A DNA stretch of 64,000 bases. Source: an uncultured Clostridia bacterium. GTDB taxonomy: Bacteria > Bacillota > Clostridia > JAAYHZ01. The first letter of the stretch is position 1. The number at the start of each line of letters is the position of its first letter. Positions 20,152 through 28,806 of the stretch are shown piece by piece. The DNA is taken from the NCBI GenBank assembly GCA_937894465.1, contig CALCRE010000293.1, positions 15,040 to 79,039 on the forward strand. Reading direction: 5' to 3'. Made by a program: the position numbers and the translations under genes. The notes beneath the pieces were generated by a model. It ran no database searches. It had not been told where the DNA came from and was given only the letters and a program-made list of their open reading frames with translations.

Positions 20152-21591
20152 TCACTCCATGTATTTAATGACAGGATTTCTAGCCGCAGCCACTTCGTCC
20201 AACCGCCTCACAGTTTTGGTGTGAGGTGTGGTTTTCAGCAATTCAGGATCGTTAATCCCTTCTTGGTATATTTGCTCCATCAAATCACAAAAGCGGTCTA
20301 AAGTCTCCTTACTCTCGGTTTCCGTCGGCTCGATCATTAATGCCTCTGAAACAATTGCGGGAAAATACATGGTAGGAGGATGAATTCCGAAGTCAATCAA
20401 GCGCTTGGCCGCATCTTTTGCATGAATTCCCTGATCAAGCAATGTATCGTAGGAGACAATAAATTCATGCATGAATCCTTTGTCAAAGGGAATCTTTAGG
20501 AATTCACCTAATCGCTTGGCGATATAATTAGCATTTAAAACAGCATTTTCTGCAACTTGGATCAAGCCTTCCCTGCCTAAGTTCAGGATATAGCAATAAG
20601 CCTTCACCAAAACACCGAAGTTTCCGTAGAAAGAATGAATCTTTCCGATGGAACAAGGTGAACTGTAGTCAAGAAAATACCGATCCGAATCTTTTTTTAC
20701 CACCGGATTAGGGAGATATTCTTCCAAAAACTTTTTCACACCGATGGGACCGGATCCGGGTCCGCCTCCTCCGTGAGGTGTGGAGAAGGTTTTATGCAAA
20801 TTAAAATGCACCAAATCAAATCCCATATCGCCGGGTCTCACAATACCAACGATAGCGTTGGCATTTGCACCATCATAATACAAAAGTCCATTGACGGAAT
20901 GGATGACAGATGCAATTTCTTCTATATGCTCTTCAAACACGCCTACTGTATTCGGGTTGGTTAACATCAAGCCCGCCACACCGTCATGAACCATTTCTTT
21001 TAGTTGTTGCAGGTCGGTTTGTCCCTTTTGGTCGCTTGGGATGGTTTGTACCGTAAACCCGGCCAAAGCTGCTGATGCGGGATTGGTTCCATGAGAAGAA
21101 TCCGGTACCAAAATAATATTCTTATGTTCCAAGCCGTGATCATTCAAATACTTCCTCATAATCATCAATCCGGTGATTTCTCCCTGAGCTCCTGCAGCAG
21201 GCTGCAAAGAGAAAGCATCCATTCCGGCAATCTCACATAATAGTTGTTGCAAACAGTGCATCAGCTCCAAGCAACCTTGCACAGTATGCTCCGGTTGCAG
21301 CGGGTGCACATCGGAAAAGCCGGGCAAAGCAGCCATATATTCGTTTATTTTCGGATTATACTTCATGGTGCAGGATCCTAATGGATAAAAGTTAGCATCC
21401 ACACCGAAGTTTTTTGTGGAAAGGTCGGTATAGTGACGTACGACATCCGGTTCGCTAACCTCCGGCAGATCAGCCGGTGTTTTACGCATATATTTTTTAG
21501 AAAGTGTATTCATGTAGTCCGGTGTATCCATTTTTGGTAAATGTATGGCTCTTCTTCCGGGTTTACCTTTTTCAAATATTAGTTTTGTCAT
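20152..21591 (-). CDS. gcvPB: Glycine dehydrogenase (P protein) subunit 2
   Basis: C-terminal half of the split glycine decarboxylase. With GcvPA it decarboxylates glycine and passes the aminomethyl group to lipoyl-GcvH. The PLP lysine motif is in HFNLHKTFSTPHGGGGPGSG and the NPNTVGVFE segment is conserved. The length of 479 aa is standard for the two-subunit form. It overlaps gcvPA by 4 nt (ATGA), consistent with coupled translation and 1:1 assembly. Last gene of the riboswitch-controlled operon. Confidence 0.97.
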   Translation of the reverse strand: MTKLIFEKGKPGRRAIHLPKMDTPDYMNTLSKKYMRKTPADLPEVSEPDVVRHYTDLSTKNFGVDANFYPLGSCTMKYNPKINEYMAALPGFSDVHPLQPEHTVQGCLELMHCLQQLLCEIAGMDAFSLQPAAGAQGEITGLMIMRKYLNDHGLEHKNIILVPDSSHGTNPASAALAGFTVQTIPSDQKGQTDLQQLKEMVHDGVAGLMLTNPNTVGVFEEHIEEIASVIHSVNGLLYYDGANANAIVGIVRPGDMGFDLVHFNLHKTFSTPHGGGGPGSGPIGVKKFLEEYLPNPVVKKDSDRYFLDYSSPCSIGKIHSFYGNFGVLVKAYCYILNLGREGLIQVAENAVLNANYIAKRLGEFLKIPFDKGFMHEFIVSYDTLLDQGIHAKDAAKRLIDFGIHPPTMYFPAIVSEALMIEPTETESKETLDRFCDLMEQIYQEGINDPELLKTTPHTKTVRRLDEVAAARNPVIKYME

Positions 21592-22931
21592 GACATATCA
21601 CCTGCCATTTCCACAACAAGATCCATTTCCTTCTTGGTTCTTTTTTCAGTCACTGCAATTAATAAACTGTTTTTCATATCAGAAAACTCATTGGCAAGGC
21701 CATAGCCTAAAAGAATCTTATTATTCAAGTAAGCATCTTGAATTTGCTTCACATTCACCCCGGCATCCAAAACAAACTCATTAAAGAATTCAGAGGTAAA
21801 TCGTTCTTTGAAAAGACGGGTTTCCTTAAGACCGTTATACAAATAATGGGCTTTATTAAAACTCAATTTTGCAACGTCCACAACGCCTTGTTTTCCTAAC
21901 ACCGACAAGTAAATAGCTGCTGCAAGTGCATTAAGAGCTTGGTTGGAACAAATGTTGGAGCTTGCTTTTTCTCTTCTGATATGTTGCTCCCTGGCTTGCA
22001 TCGTCAACACATACCCGGCTTTACCTTCTAAGTCCTTTGTCATTCCCACAATCCTGCCCGGCATTTTACGAATCAAAGGCTTTGATACGGCGAAAAATCC
22101 GAGGTAAGGCCCTCCGAAGGACAACCCGTTTCCAAGCTCTTGCCCTTCCCCTGTAACGATATCGGCCTCGTACTCTCCGGGAGACTGTAAGATTCCCAAA
22201 CTGATGGGATTTACCGAAACAATCAAATGCAATCCATTCCTTTTAGCGAATTCCGAAGCGCTTTCCATGTCCTCCAAACATCCGAAATAGTTGGGGTTTT
22301 GGAGAATCAAGCATCCGCTCTCAGCTAAATCGTCTTTCGAAATAGATTCTAAGTCGGTTACTCCGTCTGCTGAATCAATTTCAACTGTTTTCATATCCTT
22401 GTACCTAACATAGGTGTCAAGAACCTGTCTATACCTAGGGTTTAAACATCCACTCACCAATACTCGGCTTTTTCTTTTTACACTGTTCGACAAGGAGACC
22501 GCCTCCGCTAAAGCAGAACCTCCGTCGTAAACAGATGCATTGGATCCTTCCATTCCGGTTAAATTGCATATCAAAGATTGATATTCAAAGATCGCTTGCA
22601 GCAATCCTTGGCTGGCTTCTGCTTGATAAGGTGTGTACGCCGTTAAAAATTCCTGCCTTGAAATCAATGCTTTTACAACCGCAGGGATATATCGGTCATA
22701 AGCTCCTGCTCCGATAAAACAAACTGCATCATTCACATTTAAGTTTTTTCCGGACAAAGAGCGCAATTTGCCCTCTAGCTCTATATCCGATAAACCCTCA
22801 GGAATATTCATTCCGTTTCTATCCTTAATGGAGTCGGGTATGCAATCAAATAACCGGTCTACACTGTCAATCCCTATATAGGAAAGCATTTCGGCTTTTT
22901 GAGCCTGTGTATTCGGGATATATTTGTTCAT
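21588..22931 (-). CDS. gcvPA: Glycine dehydrogenase (P protein) subunit 1
   Basis: N-terminal half of the split P protein (447 aa, normal). Family motifs include YTPYQAEASQGLLQAIFEYQ, the glycine-rich VTGEGQELGNGLSFGGPYLG and REQHIRREKASSNICSNQAL. It overlaps gcvH and gcvPB at both ends by 4 nt. Confidence 0.97.
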   Translation of the reverse strand: MNKYIPNTQAQKAEMLSYIGIDSVDRLFDCIPDSIKDRNGMNIPEGLSDIELEGKLRSLSGKNLNVNDAVCFIGAGAYDRYIPAVVKALISRQEFLTAYTPYQAEASQGLLQAIFEYQSLICNLTGMEGSNASVYDGGSALAEAVSLSNSVKRKSRVLVSGCLNPRYRQVLDTYVRYKDMKTVEIDSADGVTDLESISKDDLAESGCLILQNPNYFGCLEDMESASEFAKRNGLHLIVSVNPISLGILQSPGEYEADIVTGEGQELGNGLSFGGPYLGFFAVSKPLIRKMPGRIVGMTKDLEGKAGYVLTMQAREQHIRREKASSNICSNQALNALAAAIYLSVLGKQGVVDVAKLSFNKAHYLYNGLKETRLFKERFTSEFFNEFVLDAGVNVKQIQDAYLNNKILLGYGLANEFSDMKNSLLIAVTEKRTKKEMDLVVEMAGDMS

Positions 22932-23308
22932 TGATCCAACTCCTCAATATATTTTGTGTATTCATCAGCACTCAATAATCCTTCAAGGTCATTGTCCTCT
23001 TGTTGAATCACAAAGATATAGTTGGTGTAGCAATCCGAGTTGATCAGTTCCGGTTGGTTTTCCAGCGCATGATTGACCGCTTTCACGGAACCTTTCACCG
23101 GCATATAGATATCTGATGCCGTTTTCACCGATTCCACCACTGAAACCGCTTCTGAAGCTTCAAACTCGTCACCAACTTCCGGTAACTCCACATACACGAT
23201 ATCTCCGAGCTGATCTTGCGCATAATGTGTGATGCCTACATAAAGACCCTCGTCGGTCACCTTAATCCATTCATGTTCCTTTGTGTAATATAAATGTTTT
23301 GGTATCAT
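22928..23308 (-). CDS. gcvH: Glycine cleavage system H protein
   Basis: A 126-residue lipoyl carrier shuttling the aminomethyl group between P and T proteins. The lipoylation site is the lysine in SVKTASDIY, after the typical GDIVYVELPEVGDEF segment. Third position in gcvT-H-PA-PB. No lipoate ligase is present in the window. Confidence 0.97.
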   Translation of the reverse strand: MIPKHLYYTKEHEWIKVTDEGLYVGITHYAQDQLGDIVYVELPEVGDEFEASEAVSVVESVKTASDIYMPVKGSVKAVNHALENQPELINSDCYTNYIFVIQQEDNDLEGLLSADEYTKYIEELDQ

Positions 23309-23322
23309 TTAATGCTGCTCCT

Positions 23323-24393
23323 TTACTTCCTATATTTCTTATTATAAAAAGGCATATTTGCCCTTTTGGCTTTCATGGGTTTGTTACGAATCATTATTTC
23401 AAATTCATCATCCCCATATTCCTTCTTTTCCACCAAACATATCGCATAAACACCGTTTAAAGAAGGACAAAAATTCCCTGTTGTAACAATTCCGATTTCC
23501 TTATGATCATCATACACTAAAAAACCGGTTCGGGGTATGCTTCTGCCTTCCATTTCTAATCCGATCAACATTCTTTTTGGCTCTTCCAAAGCATCTTTCC
23601 CTACAAAATCTCCTTTATTCAAATGAACAAACGCAGAAAGGTTTGCTTCCAAAGGTGAAATGGTCTCATCCAACTCTTGACCATAAAGTGGCAAACATGC
23701 TTCAAATCTCAGTGTGTCCCTGGCACCTAATCCTATGGGCTTGACAATGGGGTTCTCCAATAAAGCGGTCCAAATACCCTTGGCGCCAACCGGATCACAA
23801 TAAATTTCAAACCCGTCTTCTCCGGTATATCCGGTTCGAGAGATCAGACAATCAGTTCCATTTACACTAGCATTATTTTTAAAACGGAAAAACTTCAATG
23901 CAGAAAGATCAAAATCACATAGAGGCTGTAGGACTTCCTGACTTTTGGGTCCTTGGACGGCAATCTGGGCAAATGTATCACTTTTATTCTCTACCGAAAC
24001 GTCAAATCCTTCTTTTAAGGAATTGATCCGATCGAAATCCTTTTGAATGTTTGAAGCGTTCACCACCAGCAAATATTCCGAAGGCCCGATTCCGTAAACG
24101 ATCAAATCATCTACAGTTTTTCCTTCTTCGTTTAATAAAATGGCATACACCGCTTTTTGATTGGCATATGAATTCTTCACATCTGCTGTTAAAATATATT
24201 GTAAGAATTCTGTGCTCTGTGGGCCCTTGACAACAATTTCCCCCATGTGAGAAACATCAAAAATACCTGCTTGGCTTCTTACATGCAAATGTTCACTGAC
24301 AATCCCTTCAAATTGAATAGGTAAATCCCATCCGTGAAAATCCGTCATCTTTCCACCTAATGATTTGTGTAGATCAAATAAGACTGTTTTCAT
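23323..24393 (-). CDS. gcvT: Glycine cleavage system T protein (aminomethyltransferase)
   Basis: Transfers the C1 unit from aminomethyl-H protein to THF, releasing ammonia and 5,10-methylene-THF. Conserved GIFDVSHMGEIVVKG, RTGYTGEDGFEIY and GLGARDTLRFEACLPLYG are present. The open frame extends 20 codons upstream to 24453, but ATG 24393 begins the family N terminus (KTVLFDLHKSLGGKM) and gives the usual ~356 residues. First gene after the tandem glycine riboswitch. Confidence 0.96.
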   Translation of the reverse strand: MKTVLFDLHKSLGGKMTDFHGWDLPIQFEGIVSEHLHVRSQAGIFDVSHMGEIVVKGPQSTEFLQYILTADVKNSYANQKAVYAILLNEEGKTVDDLIVYGIGPSEYLLVVNASNIQKDFDRINSLKEGFDVSVENKSDTFAQIAVQGPKSQEVLQPLCDFDLSALKFFRFKNNASVNGTDCLISRTGYTGEDGFEIYCDPVGAKGIWTALLENPIVKPIGLGARDTLRFEACLPLYGQELDETISPLEANLSAFVHLNKGDFVGKDALEEPKRMLIGLEMEGRSIPRTGFLVYDDHKEIGIVTTGNFCPSLNGVYAICLVEKKEYGDDEFEIMIRNKPMKAKRANMPFYNKKYRK

Positions 24394-24454
24394 ATATTTC
24401 TTTCCCTTTCCGAAAATATTGCTAATAAAAAAACAAGAAAAACTATACGCCATT

Positions 24455-24632
24455 TTCCCTGTTTTGTTACCTGAGAGATTCTATTTTTCAATATTGCTCC
24501 TTCGGTGCTTTATGCTTTTCAGAGTGTTGTCCGGATCCGGTCCTCTTGCCTGAAAGGTTCATCTGTTGTCGACATTCAACAGACTTGCTTCTTCGGCTTC
24601 CTGTCTTATACAGGAAATCTCCCGAAATCCAT
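24455..24632 (-). ncRNA. Tandem glycine riboswitch
   Basis: The leader of gcvT, read on the minus strand, contains two consecutive copies of the glycine aptamer core. The first has CCGAAGAAGCAA and CAGGCAAGAGGACCG (about 24540-24630). The second has ACCGAAGGAGCAA and CTCTCAGGTAACAAAACAGG (about 24455-24535). The linker is short, as in co-operative tandem switches. Glycine binding normally turns on expression of downstream gcv genes; a clear terminator or antiterminator platform was not resolved by eye. Confidence 0.93.
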
Positions 24633-24664
24633 CAATCAACTGCCAAATATTTCACTTTAATTTC

Positions 24665-24693
24665 AGTATATGCACGAAACAGGTAAATGTCAA
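24665..24693 (-). promoter_or_regulatory. Consensus sigma-A promoter of the gcv operon
   Basis: TTGACA (minus strand, 24693-24688), 17-nt spacer, TATACT (24670-24665), placing the transcript start near 24657, ~25 nt upstream of the first aptamer. The TGA stop codon of the preceding gene cca is inside the -35 hexamer. Confidence 0.85.
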
Positions 24694-25991
24694 TGGCCTA
24701 TGTGGCTAGTTTGTGAATCCATATCTAATATATTCATCACATATCGAATCAAATCCTCTTTTTTGTTTTTAACATAGCCTTGTATCACATGGTCTGTCAA
24801 CAAGTCCAAGCATTCCCCGATCTTTACACCTTCTTTCAGACCCGCTTCGATCAAATCATTGCCGTCTATATGAAGTTGGGAAACAGACCAGCAATAATCT
24901 CCGGATAGGATCTCCATTGCCTTCTTACGACAAGCAATCACAAGATTAAGCTGTTCCCGGTCAATTTGACGGCCTTTTAAGCAAGCTTCCCTCAATTCTA
25001 ATAGATTGATAAAGATATCAGATCCAAATCTCTTAAACTGCCTTAAAATACTTGCATTACTATTTTCGATATATATGGATTGGTTTTCGACTAATGATAC
25101 CGTCTTTTGAAGGGTATCATTGTCATATTTAAATTGTTTCAATGTCCTTCGAGCTGCCAAAGCGCTATGAGGAGGGTCCGATTCAATTTCATGAAACAAC
25201 AACGCAAGCCGCACAGGAAGATCCAGAGGAGCCTTACTTATACTCAAAGCCGTGTGTTTCCATACATCTGCTCCTGATACATCCTTCCGTAAGGTACAAA
25301 AACTTACCTCAGGCAAGAGGACTCCAAACACCTCGGCGAACTCCGTTAAAACACGCTCCACGTTATCCCCCATAAGAAGTTTGTTCACCTCGCAGGCAAT
25401 TCGCTCCACAGAAATCCGCTTCAACAACTGTTTGTTATTTCCAATGGCAAAAGCGGTGTTTTCTTCGACTCTATAGCGTAAGATCGACGAAAACCGCAAC
25501 GCCCGCAAAATTCTCAAAGCATCTTCTGCAAACCGCTCATTAGCATCCCCTACACATCGAATCCTTTTGTTATTTAAATCATCTAATCCTCCGAAAAAAT
25601 CCATCAACCCGCCTTTGGGATTATAGGCCATTGCATTGATTGTGAAATCTCTCCGACGGCAGTCCTCTTGTAAAGAAGGAGTGAAGAACACTTGATCCGG
25701 TCGGCGGTAATCGCTATAAGCCGAATCAAGCCGGTAGGTAGTAATTTGCAGCTCCATCCGGTCTATGATCACCATCACAGTTCCATATTTTATACCTGTA
25801 TCGATAGTTCGGCACATAGAAAAGCAAGCTTTGATTTCATCCGGCATAGCGCTTGTACAGATATCCCAATCATCCGGAGTTTTCAAAAGCAACGAATCCC
25901 TGACGCACCCTCCTACGACAAAGGCTTCATGCCCTCCTCGTTCCAATTGATCCAATGCCATAAGCACCGGTGCAGGTAAAAGGATTTTCAT
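24690..25991 (-). CDS. cca: CCA tRNA nucleotidyltransferase
   Basis: Class II (bacterial) tRNA nucleotidyltransferase adding or repairing the 3' CCA end. The nucleotidyltransferase head has GGCVRD and the metal-binding DDWDIC. Motif C/D is represented by CRRRDFTINAMAYNP, and FAEDALRILRALRFS and SVERIACEVNKLL follow. The length of 433 aa is normal. It starts 4 nt after wecB and is the last gene of the AICAR transformylase operon. Whether it adds all of CCA or only A cannot be told by eye. Confidence 0.95.
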   Translation of the reverse strand: MKILLPAPVLMALDQLERGGHEAFVVGGCVRDSLLLKTPDDWDICTSAMPDEIKACFSMCRTIDTGIKYGTVMVIIDRMELQITTYRLDSAYSDYRRPDQVFFTPSLQEDCRRRDFTINAMAYNPKGGLMDFFGGLDDLNNKRIRCVGDANERFAEDALRILRALRFSSILRYRVEENTAFAIGNNKQLLKRISVERIACEVNKLLMGDNVERVLTEFAEVFGVLLPEVSFCTLRKDVSGADVWKHTALSISKAPLDLPVRLALLFHEIESDPPHSALAARRTLKQFKYDNDTLQKTVSLVENQSIYIENSNASILRQFKRFGSDIFINLLELREACLKGRQIDREQLNLVIACRKKAMEILSGDYCWSVSQLHIDGNDLIEAGLKEGVKIGECLDLLTDHVIQGYVKNKKEDLIRYVMNILDMDSQTSHIGH

Positions 25992-25995
25992 AATT

Positions 25996-27144
25996 TTATG
26001 GGTTAAAATCAGCCGGTCTTTGCTTTAGAATACCAAATTCATAAAGAATGGCATTCACGATTCGTTCAGATGCATATCCGTCTCCGTACGGATTAACGGC
26101 ACGAGCCATCTTATTGTATACATCCTGATCATCCAGCAACTCGGCACAGCATGCAGCAACATGGTTCCGGTCGGTACCCACCAATTTTACCGTTCCTGCC
26201 AGCACCGCTTCTTGCCGTTCGGTTTCGTTTCGCAAAACCAACACCGGTTTTCCCAAAGCAGGTCCTTCTTCCTGTAATCCGCCGGAATCGGTAACCACCA
26301 TATAGGACTTACCCATTAGATTATGCATATCCCATACATCTGTAGGATCGATCAAATGAATCCGTTCATGCCGCAAAATCGGGTATACAATTTCCCTAAC
26401 CGCAGGGTTCATGTGTACGGAATAAATAATTTCAACATCAGAAAATCGCTTTGCAGTGTCCAACAAAGCGTAACAAATATCTTGTAAGGGTTCACCGATG
26501 TTTTCACGACGATGTGCTGTGACTGCGATAACTCTTTTATTTGAAAAATCATACTCCCTTAAGAAAGGATTCTTGAATTGGTAGTCCGGTGTCACGGAGT
26601 TTTTTACTACGTCGATCGAAGTGTTTCCGGTAATATAGATGTGCTCCGGACTGATGCCTTCGTTGAGTAAGTTTTTCTTGTTTTCATAAGTAGGCGAAAA
26701 ATGAAACTCTGCCATTCGCCCTGTAAGCACCCTGTTCATCTCTTCCGGGAATGGCAGGTACTTGTCAAAAGATCTTAACCCCGCTTCCACATGGCCACAC
26801 AGAACCTTGTTGTAAAAGGAAGCCAATGCACAAGATAAGCAGGTGTTTGTATCACCGTGAACCAATGTGATATCCGGTTTTTCTTTGACCAACACTTCCT
26901 TAAACCCGTTTAAAATATCCGATGTCACCGATTCAAGGGTTTGCCTGGGCTTCATGATCTTTAAATCATAATCAGGCTTAATACCGAATACCTCCAGTAC
27001 TTGGTCCAACATCTCCTTATGTTGGCCGGTACTGCATACCACAAGATCTATATGCTCACATTCTCTTAATGCCCGGATTAACGGTGCCATCTTGATGGCG
27101 TCCGGTCTTGTTCCGAAAACAGGTAGCACTTTAATTTTTTTCAT
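25996..27144 (-). CDS. wecB: UDP-N-acetylglucosamine 2-epimerase (non-hydrolysing)
   Basis: Interconverts UDP-GlcNAc and UDP-ManNAc for teichoic-acid linkage or other surface polymers. VFGTRPDAIKMAPL at the N terminus, VHGDTNTCLSCALA, HVEAGLRSFD, TAHRRENIG and DSGGLQEEGPALGKPVLVLR are the conserved family blocks; 382 aa is normal. It lies after the WecA/TagO-like gene, so the two supply the first steps of one surface-polymer pathway. Synonym mnaA in Bacillus, where it also lies near upp. Confidence 0.96.
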   Translation of the reverse strand: MKKIKVLPVFGTRPDAIKMAPLIRALRECEHIDLVVCSTGQHKEMLDQVLEVFGIKPDYDLKIMKPRQTLESVTSDILNGFKEVLVKEKPDITLVHGDTNTCLSCALASFYNKVLCGHVEAGLRSFDKYLPFPEEMNRVLTGRMAEFHFSPTYENKKNLLNEGISPEHIYITGNTSIDVVKNSVTPDYQFKNPFLREYDFSNKRVIAVTAHRRENIGEPLQDICYALLDTAKRFSDVEIIYSVHMNPAVREIVYPILRHERIHLIDPTDVWDMHNLMGKSYMVVTDSGGLQEEGPALGKPVLVLRNETERQEAVLAGTVKLVGTDRNHVAACCAELLDDQDVYNKMARAVNPYGDGYASERIVNAILYEFGILKQRPADFNP

Positions 27145-27158
27145 ATCATACCGCCTTT

Positions 27159-28316
27159 TTAAATTGTCTGATCTTTGTTATTTTCCGGGTTATCTTCTGC
27201 CAAGCTATCTATTTGTTCCGTATTTTTCTCGGGTTTAACCGCCATAGAGTGCGCATGCTGTGAAAACTCCTTCATGTATTTAATGCCTACAAAGATTAGA
27301 ATGAATATAAAGAGCAACAAATATGCCCCGTATTTGATTCTATCTCCGGCTAGTGCAACGGCACAAATACCGAAGGCCGCACTGGCCACATACAATGTCA
27401 GCACGCTCCATCGCTGGCTTAATCCCATATCGATCAAACGGTGATGAATATGGGATCTGTCCCTTTGGGACACAGACTTATGCCTGGTTAATCTTCGAAA
27501 AAAAGCGAATGTTGCATCAAACAAGGGAATGGCTAAAATCAAGACAGGTAATACAATGGATATTGCTGCATAAGATTTTAAAGTTCCTTGAATAGTGATG
27601 ACACCTAATGTAAAGCCAAGAAAAGCCGCACCGGTTTCACCCATAAAAATTTTCGCAGGATTAAAATTAAAAGGTAGAAACCCTAGACAAGAACCTGCAA
27701 TTGCAATGGTGATTATGGTGGTGTATAATTTCACATCCATAGATATATCCGTCCGAATAAGAGTCACTACAAACAAGCTTAAGGAACAAATCGCTGAAAT
27801 TCCTGCCGCCAAACCATCCAATCCGTCTATCAAATTAATAGCATTGGTAATGGCAACAATCCAAAAAATGGTGACGACATAAGAAAGTACGGGATTTAAT
27901 GACATCATTTTACCGTCATCGCTGAAGAACATGGTTATATTTTCAATTCTGGTGTTGGATATGAATACGGTAAAAGCCGCAGCAGTCGTTTGGAAAATTA
28001 GCTTTTGCCAAGGTTTCATTCCACGGACATCATCAAAGATACCATAACCTAACACGATCAAAGATCCGCCTAACATTCCGAATAATTTTACCGAATTATA
28101 GGGAAAGTCGGTAAAATCAAACCAACAATAGATGACTGATCCCCAAAATCCCAAAAAAAGAGCAATGCCACCCAAAAGAGGTGTGGGCCTTTTATGCATT
28201 CTGGTCTCATCTTTAGGCACATCAATTGCACCTATTTTGTATGCAATTTTTGCTGCAATAGGTGTCGAAAAAAAAGCAAGTACAAAAGCAATAACGAAAG
28301 CTAGTAAATATTCCAC
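27159..28316 (-). CDS. Undecaprenyl-phosphate GlcNAc-1-phosphate transferase-like (WecA/TagO/MraY family)
   Basis: Polytopic membrane glycosyltransferase (385 aa, about ten to eleven TM helices) that would load GlcNAc-1-P onto undecaprenyl phosphate. Conserved cytosolic motifs are HKRPTPLLGGIA, the Asp-rich YGIFDDVRG, NAINLIDGLDGLA with the catalytic region, and RSHIHHRLIDMG typical of the WecA/TagO branch. The C-terminal ~35 residues are hydrophilic and acidic. It starts 1 nt after the dCMP deaminase stop. TagO is the best functional guess; substrate specificity is inferred. Confidence 0.92.
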   Translation of the reverse strand: MEYLLAFVIAFVLAFFSTPIAAKIAYKIGAIDVPKDETRMHKRPTPLLGGIALFLGFWGSVIYCWFDFTDFPYNSVKLFGMLGGSLIVLGYGIFDDVRGMKPWQKLIFQTTAAAFTVFISNTRIENITMFFSDDGKMMSLNPVLSYVVTIFWIVAITNAINLIDGLDGLAAGISAICSLSLFVVTLIRTDISMDVKLYTTIITIAIAGSCLGFLPFNFNPAKIFMGETGAAFLGFTLGVITIQGTLKSYAAISIVLPVLILAIPLFDATFAFFRRLTRHKSVSQRDRSHIHHRLIDMGLSQRWSVLTLYVASAAFGICAVALAGDRIKYGAYLLLFIFILIFVGIKYMKEFSQHAHSMAVKPEKNTEQIDSLAEDNPENNKDQTI

Positions 28317-28317
28317 A

Positions 28318-28785
28318 TCATATCACCGGTTCTAACGGTTCCTTTCCTATGTATTTTTCAGTGGATATGCCGGCTTCATTCAATAATTCCACCGCAAGAG
28401 GATCCGGATAATCCCCTTTGTAGACAATTCGCTTGATTCCTGCATTGATAATCATTTTAGCGCATAAAGAACACGGCTGTGTCGTTACATACAAGGTACC
28501 GCCGCTGAGGCTGGTTCCGGAATATGCCGCCTGAACAATTGCATTTTGTTCTGCGTGGATGGCTCTACACAACTCATGGTTTTTCCCGGAAGGAACATTT
28601 AATTTCTCCCTCATACACCCTACCTCGGAACAGTGGGCGCACCCTACGGGTGCACCGTTATATCCGGTTGTCAAAATTCGTTTGTCCTTGACAATCAGTG
28701 CTCCTACTTGCCTACGTAGGCAGGTGGATCTTGTTTTTATAATTTCAACAATTTCCATGAAATATTCATCCCATGAAGGTCTCAT
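28318..28785 (-). CDS. dCMP deaminase / ComEB-family cytidine deaminase
   Basis: Zinc-dependent deamination of dCMP to dUMP for thymidylate supply. Zinc motifs [11 protein letters not shown] and [13 protein letters not shown] are intact, plus the extra N-terminal zinc-type Cys/His cluster HCSEVGC. The frame is open to 28806, directly abutting the upp stop, but AAAGGA lies 9 nt before ATG 28785, which begins the family N terminus ([12 protein letters not shown]); 155 residues. Confidence 0.93.
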   Translation of the reverse strand: MRPSWDEYFMEIVEIIKTRSTCLRRQVGALIVKDKRILTTGYNGAPVGCAHCSEVGCMREKLNVPSGKNHELCRAIHAEQNAIVQAAYSGTSLSGGTLYVTTQPCSLCAKMIINAGIKRIVYKGDYPDPLAVELLNEAGISTEKYIGKEPLEPVI

Positions 28786-28806
28786 AATGATTAGTCCTTT
28801 ATCCAA

